DNA of 34,911 nt from an uncultured Clostridia bacterium (GTDB lineage Bacteria; Bacillota; Clostridia; Oscillospirales; Ruminococcaceae), in contig CAMDZD010000021.1 in NCBI GenBank assembly GCA_945910815.1, positions 1 to 34,911 on the forward strand. Reading direction: 5' to 3'. The first letter of the stretch is position 1, and every line of letters begins with the position of its first letter. The notes beneath the pieces are model-generated. The model ran no database searches. It was not told the origin of the DNA and was given only the letters and a program-made list of their open reading frames with translations. Made by a program: the position numbers and the translations under genes. Below are positions 1 to 9,238 of this stretch, one piece after another.

Positions 1-50
1 CTACAAACACAAATTTATCTGTTTGCTTTTCCTTTCATAATATTTTGTGA

Positions 51-1595
51 TTACAGATTCAGCATTTTTTCAAGTTCGCTGAATTCTGTTTCAATCTGCT
101 TGTTGAGTTCCTTGATTTCTGCCATAATCTCGCTTGTCGGCGGATACTCAACAGCTATATATTCTGTTTTCTTATACTTATTGATTGAAAGGTCATAATC
201 ATTATCAACGATTTCCTTCTTAGGAACAAAAAAGCTCTGTTCTGTACGCTGTCTGTCCTTTTCTCCCTCGGGATTGTGAAAACGTGCGATAATATCGGGA
301 ATATCATTCTCCGCAACCTCTGAACGCTTATCATCAAGGGAAAATCCGTCGGCTTTCATATCATAGAACCACACGTTTTCGGTTCCGCCTGCATCGGTCT
401 TTACAAACACAAGCACAGCCGTTGAAACTCCTGCATACGGCTTGAAAACTCCGCTCGGCATTGATATAACCGCCTTAAGCTGATGATTTTCAATAAGTTC
501 TTTTCTGATTGATTTATGAGCCTTGCTTGAACCGAACAGCACTCCGTCAGGAACGATACAGGCACATCGACCGCCCTTTTTCATTAACCGCAGAAATAAC
601 GCAAGGAAAAGAAGTTCCGTCTTTTTTGTATTTGTTACAGCTTTTAAATTATCGTTTATGCTTTCAGCGTCAACAGTTCCTTTAAATGGTGGATTTGCAA
701 AGCATACTGTGAATTTATCACTGACATTATTCTGCTTTGAAATGCTGTCCTTATAGTCAATATCAGGATTTGTGATTGAATGGAGCATAAGATTCATTGC
801 AGAAAGTCGGAGCATTGTGTAGTCTGTGTCATAGCCTGAAAAAGTTCTGTTTGCAAAGTTTTCCCACTGCTCATCGGTCATAGTAGATTCATAATTTTTT
901 CGGATATATTCAGCAGAAGAAACCAGAAATCCGGCTGTACCGCAAGCGGGGTCACAGATAATATCGTCAGCAGTCGGTGCAACAAGTTCCACCATCATAT
1001 CACGGATATGCTTAGGAGTACGGAACTGACCATTCTGTCCGGCAGTGCTGAGTTTACCGAGCATATATTCATATAAATCCCCCTGCATATCAAGTTCGGA
1101 AATATCGTGTATATATAAATCATCAAGTCCTGTAATAATTTTCTGCAATACCTGCGGATTTGGTATAAGAAAAACCGCACTGTCCATATATTTTGAAAAT
1201 GCGGTCTGAATCTGTTCCCTGTCTTCGCTGTCGGAAATCTCAATAAGTTCGCCGTTTTCATCAAAATCAGGAAGTCTGCCGTATTTCATTTTTTTAATAG
1301 CCGGAAATACACGCTGTGAAATAATATCGAATATTTCTCGTGAATCCTTGTTTTTGAATTTACTCCATCTCATAGCCTGACCCGTTGCAGACTTGGGGAA
1401 AATCAGTTCGGATTCGTCAGCTTCAATTCCCATTGAGTTGGCAAATTCTTCTGTTTCAAGTTCTTTTTCATCAAGTGAACGTATGAACATAAGATATGTA
1501 AGCTGTTCGATTACAGTGAGCGGATTTGTAATTCCGCCAGCCCAGATATCAGTCCATATCTTATCTATTTTATTCTTTATAACTCCTGTTATCAT
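51..1595 (-). CDS. hsdM: Type I restriction-modification DNA methyltransferase subunit HsdM
   Basis: This 514-aa protein is the N6-adenine methyltransferase subunit of a type I restriction-modification system, which works with HsdS to methylate a bipartite target. Seen: an N-terminal HsdM_N-like helical region (GGITNPLTVIEQLTYLMFIR), the substrate motif GQFRTPKHIRDMM, the SAM-binding motif DPACGTAGFL near residues 210-220, and the catalytic NPPF motif near residue 300. Length fits the family. The start is supported by GGAGG 7 nt upstream of the ATG. The stop is 50 nt from the left edge, so a partner hsdS probably lies outside. No hsdR is seen beside it. It lies on the ICE side of the attachment site and so looks like ICE cargo (inference), separate from the hsdS-hsdR pair at the right end. 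Confidence 0.93.
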   Translation of the reverse strand: MITGVIKNKIDKIWTDIWAGGITNPLTVIEQLTYLMFIRSLDEKELETEEFANSMGIEADESELIFPKSATGQAMRWSKFKNKDSREIFDIISQRVFPAIKKMKYGRLPDFDENGELIEISDSEDREQIQTAFSKYMDSAVFLIPNPQVLQKIITGLDDLYIHDISELDMQGDLYEYMLGKLSTAGQNGQFRTPKHIRDMMVELVAPTADDIICDPACGTAGFLVSSAEYIRKNYESTMTDEQWENFANRTFSGYDTDYTMLRLSAMNLMLHSITNPDIDYKDSISKQNNVSDKFTVCFANPPFKGTVDAESINDNLKAVTNTKKTELLFLALFLRLMKKGGRCACIVPDGVLFGSSKAHKSIRKELIENHQLKAVISMPSGVFKPYAGVSTAVLVFVKTDAGGTENVWFYDMKADGFSLDDKRSEVAENDIPDIIARFHNPEGEKDRQRTEQSFFVPKKEIVDNDYDLSINKYKKTEYIAVEYPPTSEIMAEIKELNKQIETEFSELEKMLNL

Positions 1596-1667
1596 TATAA
1601 GCCTCCATATATATGTAAAAATATATTATTTATGATTATAGCTATAAAGTTGTTTATCACATTATTT

Positions 1668-2024
1668 TTATTTTAGAAATCCCATAAAATAAGTGATTAC
1701 AAAAGCCATAATGAGATATATTACAGCAATAATAACTATAACTGTTATTGTTGTTTTTCTGCCATCTTTTTTATACTCTTTACTGCACTGCGGTGTAATA
1801 TTTTTCTTATATCCGCAGTCAGTACAGACAGCAATAGTATGATTATCCACATGTTTGCGTGTAATAAGATGTACAAGTATGAAAATATCAACAATTGGAA
1901 CAAAGAGAAGTAATATTAAACAGAAAGTACCAAAACACGAATAATGTATCGGAACAAGCTGATTTTCATAATTGATAAATCTACTACCGCATTTTTCACA
2001 CTGTGAATAGTTATTATTATTCAT
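1668..2024 (-). CDS. Small zinc-ribbon membrane protein, function unknown
   Basis: This 118-aa protein belongs to no family I recognise. Seen: two CxxC knuckles (CEKC near residue 9 and CTDC near residue 68) that could form a zinc ribbon. They flank a hydrophobic segment (about residues 30-55), and a second hydrophobic segment occupies the C-terminus (about 90-115). The likely topology is two transmembrane helices with both knuckles on the same side. It lies between the resolvase and hsdM on the same strand, with 70-80 nt gaps. The upstream AAAGGC is a weak ribosome-binding site. A role as ICE cargo is inference only. Confidence 0.6.
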   Translation of the reverse strand: MNNNNYSQCEKCGSRFINYENQLVPIHYSCFGTFCLILLLFVPIVDIFILVHLITRKHVDNHTIAVCTDCGYKKNITPQCSKEYKKDGRKTTITVIVIIAVIYLIMAFVITYFMGFLK

Positions 2025-2105
2025 TTTATATCTTGCCTTTCATATATTGATATTTAATTATATCACAAAAATTTCCATTTTTCAACCATTTCAGAGTAAT
2101 ATTTT

Positions 2106-2669
2106 TTATTGACTGCTTTTCTTTTTTATTTCGTTGTAAAGTGTACTCCTGCTTATGCCGGTTCTTGCACATATTTCTTTTACAGAGTATTCTTTTGAAT
2201 TATAGAGTGTTAAAGCAGTTTCAAGATTTTGTTTATTGACGTGAGGTCTTCCGCCTTTTCTGCCTCTTGCACGAGCTGATGAAAGACCCTCCCGTGTTCT
2301 CTGAACTATAATGTCACGTTCAAACTGTGCAATAGCCGACAGAACAGTTATAAGGAGCTTTCCTGTTGGTGTATTCATATCAATATTTTCTTTCAGGCTG
2401 ATTAAAGTGATTCCATTGTCTTGAAATTCATCGAGAAGTTCAAGAAGATTTTTTGTACTTCTTCCAAGCCTTGAAAGACTTTCAATTACAAGTGTATCAC
2501 CATTGCGAAGAACTTTCCGGAGATTATCAAGTTCCGGACGATTTTTTAAAGTTCCTGTTATTTTTTCCTGATAGATATTTTTTTCGGGAACACCATATTT
2601 GATTAAAGCATCTGTCTGACGGTCAGAGCATTGCTCCTCTTTACTGCATCTTATATATCCGAATATCAT
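2106..2669 (-). CDS. Serine recombinase of the resolvase/invertase family
   Basis: This 187-aa protein is a small serine recombinase (TnpR/Hin type), which cuts and rejoins DNA at a res or inversion site through a phosphoserine link. Seen: an N-terminal catalytic domain starting IFGYIRCSKEEQ, where the Ser after YIRC is the expected nucleophile; the conserved ESLSRLGRS block; AQFERD; the RTREGLSSARARGRKGGRP hinge; and a C-terminal Hin-type helix-turn-helix (SVKEICARTGISRSTLYNEI). The length is full for the family. GGGAG precedes the ATG. The 2682-2790 region directly upstream holds resolvase-like inverted repeats, so a res site for cointegrate or dimer resolution is plausible. It is too small to be the ICE integrase, which is the tyrosine recombinase at the other end. 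Confidence 0.92.
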   Translation of the reverse strand: MIFGYIRCSKEEQCSDRQTDALIKYGVPEKNIYQEKITGTLKNRPELDNLRKVLRNGDTLVIESLSRLGRSTKNLLELLDEFQDNGITLISLKENIDMNTPTGKLLITVLSAIAQFERDIIVQRTREGLSSARARGRKGGRPHVNKQNLETALTLYNSKEYSVKEICARTGISRSTLYNEIKKKSSQ

Positions 2670-2681
2670 ATTAAACTCCCT

Positions 2682-2790
2682 TCAGAAAAACGATAGTTTT
2701 TCGGACACTGAATTTCCGGCTGTATATTGTCAGGATTTTTGATGTTTTTTGTCCTGAAACTTTTCCGAAAATCAATGTCCGAAAAAAATA
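2682..2790. other. Candidate res site of the serine resolvase
   Basis: The 158-nt gap upstream of the resolvase is full of inverted repeats. TTTTTCGGACA (2697-2707) is matched in reverse by TGTCCGAAAAA (2776-2786), and the match extends to 14 of 15 bases. Between them, TCAGGA (2730-2735) and TCCTGA (2752-2757) bound a 28-bp dyad. GAAAAAC-GATA-GTTTTTC (2685-2702) is a third dyad. Dyads of about 28 bp in a row, just upstream of the recombinase gene, are the usual layout of a resolvase res site. The subsite boundaries are inferred. Confidence 0.5.
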
Positions 2791-2800
2791 CGTTTTTTAT

Positions 2801-2826
2801 ATAAAAAATGTGCTATTGTAGCACAA
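2801..2826 (-). terminator. Terminator after the methylase-helicase gene
   Basis: Two bases past the stop codon lies the perfect palindrome TGTGCTA-TTG-TAGCACA (2809-2825). Read on the minus strand it is followed by TTTTTT, the form of an intrinsic terminator. The same 17-bp palindrome recurs at 14001-14017. Confidence 0.7.
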
Positions 2827-2827
2827 A

Positions 2828-5800
2828 TTATCTTTTAATGTTCTGTGATGTCTTACATACTGAATTTTTTTCATGCTGATTGATTTTGACTATATCCTTT
2901 TCGGCATCATTCTCAAGAATTTTAGTAAGTTTGTCAAGACGTGCAGACTGTTCATGCAGTTCTTTTTCATGCGGAAAAGAAATATTCAGCTGATTTTTTG
3001 CATCGTCAAGCTGTTTCTGTAAATCTGCAAGCGTATTTTCAGCTTTTTTCAGTTCACCGTCCATAGAATTGAGAACATTGTCAAGTCGGGTAATATTTCC
3101 TGATTCGCTTGAACCAAATTCAATTTTATGTGATGTATTTCCTTTCAGTTCTCCGACAAATTTTTTATATACAACGTCAAATACGGCAGTAAGTTTAAAT
3201 CCCTGATACTGACCTATTTCTGTATAATCTGATGAACCGTTAAGAGCTGTATTGCGTACTGCTTCAAGCAAAGCCTTTCCGGCTGTTTCTTTGTCGCTGT
3301 AATTCTGACCTTTTACTGTTATTGATGAGAATTTATCTTCCTCAACAGGAATTTCAGAATAAATCTGAATATCCTTTTTGATACCGTCAATTTTTTCCTT
3401 AAGCTGTGCAATTTGCTTTGGAAGAATCTTTAATACTTTGTCTTCAAGCTGATACTGTGTATTCTGATGACCTGCTTTAAGCCTTTTTAATTTTGCAACG
3501 GAAACTTCCAAATCCATTTTTTCCTTAATCATTGGATTGCCGACTGAAAGAGCCTTGATTTCTGCAAATGAAAGACTTACATTGTCAACGTCCTGACAGG
3601 AACGCACCGGAGATTTGCTTGTCATAATCTGACTTATAAATTTCTGCTTGTTTTCCAGTGTCTGATAAAGATAGGCATCAAAAGTTCCTTCTGTAACATA
3701 TCGGTACAAATGAACCTTTTTGTTTTCATTTCCTTGTCGTACCATACGTCCACGTCTTTGTTCCATATCTGCCGGCTTCCACGGAGCATCAAGGTCATGG
3801 CTTGCAATAAGTTTGTCCTGCACATTTGTGCCAGCTCCCATTTTTTGCGTAGAACCTATAAGCACACGAATTTCACCGTTTCTGACTTTAGCAAATAATT
3901 TGTCCTTTTCATCTTCTGTTTTTGCATCATGTATAAAAGCAATTTGATTTTCAGGAATACCTTTTTTTATGAGTTTTTCTTTTATATCATCGTATACGCA
4001 GAAACATTTTCCTTTTTTATTAATATCGGCTTTTGTCTGAGGTACTCCTAAATCGCTGAAAATAAGTTGAGTTGATTTGTTTTCTTTGGTATCGTTCCAT
4101 ATTTTAAAAACATTATCAACGCAGAGATTAATTTTTGTATCTGGTTCATCGGGAAGATTGGGATTTATAAGCCTCTGGTCAAGACCTATCTTTTTGCCGT
4201 CTGTTGTAATCATGGGCATATTGTCGTCTTTGGCATTAACCATTTTCATACGCACACGGTTAGCACGTTCACCCAGAGTAAACATAAGGTCTTTTTGAGT
4301 TTGTGTAGGCTGTGCAACTATGGTAGTCGTTTCACATTCAGGAACTTTGAGATTAAGAGTATCTATTGTCTTTATATCGGCACATTCTTTAAACATACTC
4401 ATAAGTTCCGGAAGATTGTTGAAGTTTGCAAAGCGTGTTTTCATCTGATAGCCGTTTCCCTCCGGAAGAAGTTGGCTTTCAGTAACTGTTTCAGCAAAAT
4501 TGGAAGCCCATGCATCAAAATGTTTCAATCCTCTTTGTTCAAGCAAGTCAGACTGAAGATATTTCATCATTGAATATATTTCAGAAATTGAATTTGATAC
4601 CGGTGTACCTGTTGCAAAAACTATACCCTTACCACCGGTCAGTTCATCAAGGTATTGGCATTTCAGATAAAGGTCAGCAGTTTTCTGAACATCATCATTT
4701 GTTGATATTCCGGAAACGTTACGCATTTTAGTCGACAGAAAAAGATTCTTAAAAAGATGGGCTTCGTCCACAAAAATTTTATCTATACCGAGCTGTTCAA
4801 AGTCTATAACATCGTCACGTTTTGGAGCGTTCAGAAGTTTTTCAAGTTTTGTTTCAAGAGTTTTACGGCTTTTCTCCATTTGTTTAATTTTAAATGATTC
4901 GTTGTTTGAATCCTTTAAATCTTTTATACCTTCAATTATTTCATCAATTTGCTTTCTGATATATTTTTCCTGTCTTTCGACTGATACCGGAATTTTTGTA
5001 AGCTGTGAATGACCAATAATAATTGCATCGAAATCACCGGTAGCAATTTTTGAGAACAGTTTTTTTCTGTTTGTAGCTTTGAAGTCGTCAGCTGTTGCAA
5101 CAAGTATATTTGCATTCGGATACAACTTTATAAAATCATTTCCAATCTGTTCTGTAAGGTGATTCGGTACTGCAAATAAAGATTTGCTGTGAAGTCCCAG
5201 ACGTTTTCCCTCCATAGCAGTGGCAATCATTTCAAAGGTTTTTCCTGCACCTACTTCATGTGCAAATAAAGTATTACCGCCATACAGTGCATGAGCAACG
5301 GCATTTTTCTGATGTTCCATAAGCTTTATTTCGGAATTCATTCCGACAAATTCAAGATGTGAACCGTCATATTCACGTGGCTTTGAACTGTTAAATATGA
5401 CGTTGTACTGATTAACAATTTCCTCACGTCTTTGGGGGTCTTTGAAAATCCATTCTTTAAAGGCAGACTGCAAATCTTTTTGTTTTTCCTGAGCGAGTTC
5501 TGTGGCTTCTGTATCTGTAACAGTTACTTCTTTTCCGTCACGAGTAACTTTTTTGGTAATTTTTGCGGAACGCATATTCAGACATTCTTCGATGAGATGA
5601 TAGGCATTGCGTTTTTCAGTTCCGAAAGATGAATTGGCAATAATATTATTTCTGTCAGCATTTTTATTGGAGATGTTCCATTCTGCATTTATAGGGGAAA
5701 ATTCTACTTTTATTGAATTTTCTGAATTATATCTTCTGTCCTGAAGATAGCTGGGAGTGTTGAGAGTTTCATATATAAACTGCTGTATAATTTTAGGAGA

Positions 5801-8800
5801 AATCCATGTTGCACCAAGTTTTATATCAATATCTCCGGCTTCAAGAGGTTTTGGCATAGCTATTTCAAGAGCATTGATATTAAGTGAATATTTCGGGTCA
5901 TTTGAAAAATTTTCTTTCATATATTCAAGCTTTTGGCGGATATTTCCAGAAAGGTATTCATCAGAAGTTTCAAGATGAGGATTGCCGTTTTTGTCCGTAA
6001 TAATTGGATTTTCAAAAACAACTCCTTTAAGGTCATCGAGTATTTTTTCTTTTGTAAAGCCTGTAATATTCATCATAAAATCAATATCAACGCATGCTTT
6101 TTGTGAAATTGAAATTCCAAGAGCCTCTGAAGAAGTATCGGCATGAGTTTTGACTGTGTTCGGCTTTATGGTACGTTTTTCAAAAATGGGAGCTTTCCCT
6201 ATAAATTTTCCGTTTTTTATATTTTCAAGTGACAGAATAAGCGGAAGTGAAGTATCTTCTCTGAATAATTTTCGGTTTTTTTCGCTGTTTATAAGACCAT
6301 ATTTTTCAGTAAAGCTATCATAAAGGCTGTTCAGCTTTTGCTGATACTGTTTTACAGAGTCGTCATCACTGTTATTTAACTGACAGTCAATCAGATTGCG
6401 GAGACAGTCACGTATTTCAGTTAAACCCTTTATTCTGATTTCGTTGTCCTTTGTTCCGGAGAATAATTTCATTTCATCATTCTCACGGAAATACAGTTTA
6501 TCATTAATAACTGCATAGCTGAAATTTTTAAGATTTTGCGGAATTTCGACGGTTTTCTGAATAATATTTTCCGGTTCGGACAAATCTGCTTTTTCTGATG
6601 ATATTTCAAAGTGAATATTTGATACAGCTTTATTCAGAAGTTCTTTCAAATCGGAGTTTTCAAACGGTATGCACATAGTATCATCATCATTGTGACCGTA
6701 AAGTTTATTTCCTGAAACAATTTTTCCGAGTACCATTTGAGGATTATCAACAAAATACTGATTTACTGTAAGACCGCTTTCAGTTTTTCCAAGATATACC
6801 CAGTCAGGAGTATTTTCCTGTGTCAGTTCAATAGGATTTTCACGTTTCTTAAGAAAAATTATATCGGTAGTTACTTCTGTACCGGCATTTGCCTTAAAAG
6901 CATTGTTCGGAAGTCTGATTGCTCCTGCAAGTTCTGCACGTTCTGCAAGATATTTTCTTACATCAGGATTCTTCTTGTCCAGTGTACCTTTGGAAGAAAT
7001 AAATGCAATAATACCGCCGGATTTTACTTTATCAAGAGATTTTGCAAAAAAGTGGTCATGGATATTGAAATTGTATTTATCATAACGCTTTTCAGATAAT
7101 TTATAACTGCCGAACGGTACATTGCCTATTGCAAGGTCAAAGTAATTGTCACGGAAATCCGTTGTTTCAAAGCCTTTAATCTGAATATCCGCATTTTGAT
7201 ATAATTGTTTTGCGATACGTCCTGTAATGCTGTCAAGTTCAACGCCTGTTAAACGTGAATTTTTTAAAATTGTGTCAGGCATTTTCCCGAAAAAGTTTCC
7301 TGTTCCGACTGCCGGTTCAAGTATGCGACCGCCTTTAAATCCGTTATTTTCCAGAGCTTTATATATGGATTCAATAACAATAGGGGAGGTATAGTGTGCA
7401 TTTTGCGTAGATGCTCTTGCGTTGCGATATTCTTCCGGAGTAAGCAGTTCTTTAAGCTGTAAGTATTCATCATTCCATTTCTGATTACTTTCATCGAAAG
7501 CCTGAGGAAGTCCTCCCCAGCCGACATACTTTGAAAGTATCTGCTGTTCATCGGGAGATGCGGAACGATTTTCAGATTCAATAAGCTTCAACGTTTTAAT
7601 GGCTTCAATATTTGCTTTGAATTTGGTTTTTGCACCACCTGTTCCGAGTTCATCATCAGTAATATGAAAATCATTGGCTTTTGTGTCAGAAATATCATCA
7701 AATGAAAGCTGTTTTTCGGAAGTAAATGAAACAGCGGAAGTATTTTTATTACTTTCCGCTGTTTGCTGATTTTCTGATGTATGTTTTTTAAGGGATTCGG
7801 AAATTTCTTTTTCAAGTGAACGGAGTTGTCCTGCAAAAACAGAATGACTTAGATTTTTCACACTTCCATATCTGTTTTGAAAAGCCGTCAGCTTTGATAT
7901 TTCATCAATTATGTTTTCTGTAATATGCCTTTTTGCAACAAATTTTTCGAGATGTTCAATAAATCCCTGCTGTTTTGCTGTATATTTGTGATTTTCTGCA
8001 ACTTCTGCAAAAGCAGAGTGAACCTTTTCGGAGAAATTATCATCAGATGATTTCGTTAAATGTAAATCAGTTCCTTGCAGACTATTTCCTCCGCTGTCTG
8101 AATGTAATTGTTCATTCTTCCCACCCATTCCAGCTGATTGGATATTTTCAGTTGTTCGTCCGTTCCGTCTGCTTCCGCCAGTTCCCTGACTATCTGTTCT
8201 TCTCTCTGATGTGCCAGTTCGTTTATTTCTGTCAGATGCTTGTTCAGAGTGTTCATCAGCAACATCTGACTGTATCTTGCTCCGTAATTCTCCTTGAGAA
8301 ATTTCTCCCTCATTGCTCCGTATTTGCCCGTCATTACTGGTTCGTCCTCCTTGAAGTTCGGGAGATATGTTTCTGTTTCCTCGTCCAGAATGTACTCTAT
8401 TCCATTCTCTGTTATTGTTTTCGGAAGTGGTTCGTAATTGTTCATTTTCATTACTCCTTTTTTGGTTTATCGGCAAGCCGACAGTTTTCTCAATTTGTCT
8501 TATAGAATTTTTTGCAATATCTGTTGTGCATTTGCCTATAAGTGCTGAAAAGTTTGCATCAAACTTGTCAAGATGCCTGAAAGCATTCTCCTTGATTATG
8601 CTTTTAGGATTATACCCGCAACGTTCCAAGGTCATATAGGCAACACTTTCAGAAACAGTTTCCCAAAAAGCCTGTATCATTTCGCTTTTAGGAATATCAT
8701 TTCTTGAAAAATTTTCAAATGCCTTTTCAAATTCTGCTGAATATTTTGAAATTTGTTGTCTGACTTCCGCATTTGACATCAGAACAATGCTTTTGATGAT

Positions 8801-9220
8801 ATTTTCGGAAGATATGCCGTAATTCTGATTAATCATATTTTTAACATCAGATTCGTTTTCCGGATTGATTTTCCATATGTAGTCCTCCGGATTTTTTGAT
8901 TTTCCGTCAGCTCTGCTTTCAGTATCTTCAACAGCATAAACATAATACAGCTTTTTTGTTTCATGATTCAGCAATGCAATTCCTTTAGAACCTCTTTTTA
9001 CATGCCTGTTCATTTTTTTGTCAGCCGTCCAGAAGTCAAAGCTTGCACATGCTTTTGTATCTGGTCTCTGTGCGTGAATGAGAATCTGTTCATCAAAGCT
9101 GTACTTGTACATTTTTGAGGCAGTTCCAAGAAAATTTATCCAGTTATTTTTTGAAAAAGTAAGATTTTCAAGAGTTTTTTCTGAAAGCTGTTCATAGCGT
9201 TCAAATTTTGATGACTGCAA
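2828..9220 (-). CDS. Giant N6-methylase/SNF2-type helicase fusion, DarB-like antirestriction protein
   Basis: This ~2,130-aa protein fuses a DNA methyltransferase and a helicase, as in giant proteins of Clostridial conjugative elements and phage P1 DarB, which protect incoming DNA from type I restriction. Seen, with rough residues: an ArdC-like N-terminal region (1-110, with HAQRPDTKACASF and RGSKGIAL); a low-complexity polar stretch (about 250-400); a SAM motif EPAVGTGNF near 630; a variant catalytic motif NVPF near 700; Walker A EVGAGKT near 1325; DEAH near 1483; helicase motif VI QRRGRMVRQG near 1825; and a C-terminal coiled coil. The frame is open a further 56 codons upstream, but I choose TTG at 9220: GGAGGAAG lies 7 nt upstream and a sigma-A promoter just before it. 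The extra codons run through promoter sequence. The family is clear; the antirestriction role is inferred. Confidence 0.88.
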   Translation of the reverse strand: MQSSKFERYEQLSEKTLENLTFSKNNWINFLGTASKMYKYSFDEQILIHAQRPDTKACASFDFWTADKKMNRHVKRGSKGIALLNHETKKLYYVYAVEDTESRADGKSKNPEDYIWKINPENESDVKNMINQNYGISSENIIKSIVLMSNAEVRQQISKYSAEFEKAFENFSRNDIPKSEMIQAFWETVSESVAYMTLERCGYNPKSIIKENAFRHLDKFDANFSALIGKCTTDIAKNSIRQIEKTVGLPINQKRSNENEQLRTTSENNNREWNRVHSGRGNRNISPELQGGRTSNDGQIRSNEGEISQGELRSKIQSDVADEHSEQASDRNKRTGTSERRTDSQGTGGSRRNGRTTENIQSAGMGGKNEQLHSDSGGNSLQGTDLHLTKSSDDNFSEKVHSAFAEVAENHKYTAKQQGFIEHLEKFVAKRHITENIIDEISKLTAFQNRYGSVKNLSHSVFAGQLRSLEKEISESLKKHTSENQQTAESNKNTSAVSFTSEKQLSFDDISDTKANDFHITDDELGTGGAKTKFKANIEAIKTLKLIESENRSASPDEQQILSKYVGWGGLPQAFDESNQKWNDEYLQLKELLTPEEYRNARASTQNAHYTSPIVIESIYKALENNGFKGGRILEPAVGTGNFFGKMPDTILKNSRLTGVELDSITGRIAKQLYQNADIQIKGFETTDFRDNYFDLAIGNVPFGSYKLSEKRYDKYNFNIHDHFFAKSLDKVKSGGIIAFISSKGTLDKKNPDVRKYLAERAELAGAIRLPNNAFKANAGTEVTTDIIFLKKRENPIELTQENTPDWVYLGKTESGLTVNQYFVDNPQMVLGKIVSGNKLYGHNDDDTMCIPFENSDLKELLNKAVSNIHFEISSEKADLSEPENIIQKTVEIPQNLKNFSYAVINDKLYFRENDEMKLFSGTKDNEIRIKGLTEIRDCLRNLIDCQLNNSDDDSVKQYQQKLNSLYDSFTEKYGLINSEKNRKLFREDTSLPLILSLENIKNGKFIGKAPIFEKRTIKPNTVKTHADTSSEALGISISQKACVDIDFMMNITGFTKEKILDDLKGVVFENPIITDKNGNPHLETSDEYLSGNIRQKLEYMKENFSNDPKYSLNINALEIAMPKPLEAGDIDIKLGATWISPKIIQQFIYETLNTPSYLQDRRYNSENSIKVEFSPINAEWNISNKNADRNNIIANSSFGTEKRNAYHLIEECLNMRSAKITKKVTRDGKEVTVTDTEATELAQEKQKDLQSAFKEWIFKDPQRREEIVNQYNVIFNSSKPREYDGSHLEFVGMNSEIKLMEHQKNAVAHALYGGNTLFAHEVGAGKTFEMIATAMEGKRLGLHSKSLFAVPNHLTEQIGNDFIKLYPNANILVATADDFKATNRKKLFSKIATGDFDAIIIGHSQLTKIPVSVERQEKYIRKQIDEIIEGIKDLKDSNNESFKIKQMEKSRKTLETKLEKLLNAPKRDDVIDFEQLGIDKIFVDEAHLFKNLFLSTKMRNVSGISTNDDVQKTADLYLKCQYLDELTGGKGIVFATGTPVSNSISEIYSMMKYLQSDLLEQRGLKHFDAWASNFAETVTESQLLPEGNGYQMKTRFANFNNLPELMSMFKECADIKTIDTLNLKVPECETTTIVAQPTQTQKDLMFTLGERANRVRMKMVNAKDDNMPMITTDGKKIGLDQRLINPNLPDEPDTKINLCVDNVFKIWNDTKENKSTQLIFSDLGVPQTKADINKKGKCFCVYDDIKEKLIKKGIPENQIAFIHDAKTEDEKDKLFAKVRNGEIRVLIGSTQKMGAGTNVQDKLIASHDLDAPWKPADMEQRRGRMVRQGNENKKVHLYRYVTEGTFDAYLYQTLENKQKFISQIMTSKSPVRSCQDVDNVSLSFAEIKALSVGNPMIKEKMDLEVSVAKLKRLKAGHQNTQYQLEDKVLKILPKQIAQLKEKIDGIKKDIQIYSEIPVEEDKFSSITVKGQNYSDKETAGKALLEAVRNTALNGSSDYTEIGQYQGFKLTAVFDVVYKKFVGELKGNTSHKIEFGSSESGNITRLDNVLNSMDGELKKAENTLADLQKQLDDAKNQLNISFPHEKELHEQSARLDKLTKILENDAEKDIVKINQHEKNSVCKTSQNIKR

Positions 9221-9224
9221 ATTT

Positions 9225-9232
9225 CTTCCTCC
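9225..9232 (-). promoter_or_regulatory. Strong ribosome-binding site that fixes a TTG start
   Basis: GGAGGAAG on the minus strand, with 7 nt between GGAGG and the TTG at 9218-9220. No upstream ATG has a comparable site, so this decides the start of the methylase-helicase gene. Confidence 0.8.
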
Positions 9233-9238
9233 TCTGTT

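Noticed and set aside
1..50. Start of an hsdS gene after hsdM
   Set aside because: The only ATG frame stops after seven codons and has no good ribosome-binding site; a GTG near the edge is too short to judge.
2106..2669. Serine recombinase as an hsdS inversion enzyme
   Set aside because: No inverted hsdS segments are visible, and known hsdS inverters are mostly tyrosine recombinases. The upstream dyads fit a res site better.
7975..8505. Long plus-strand frame opposite the methylase-helicase gene
   Set aside because: It is a shadow of the low-complexity polar part of that protein, without a ribosome-binding site or recognisable domain.
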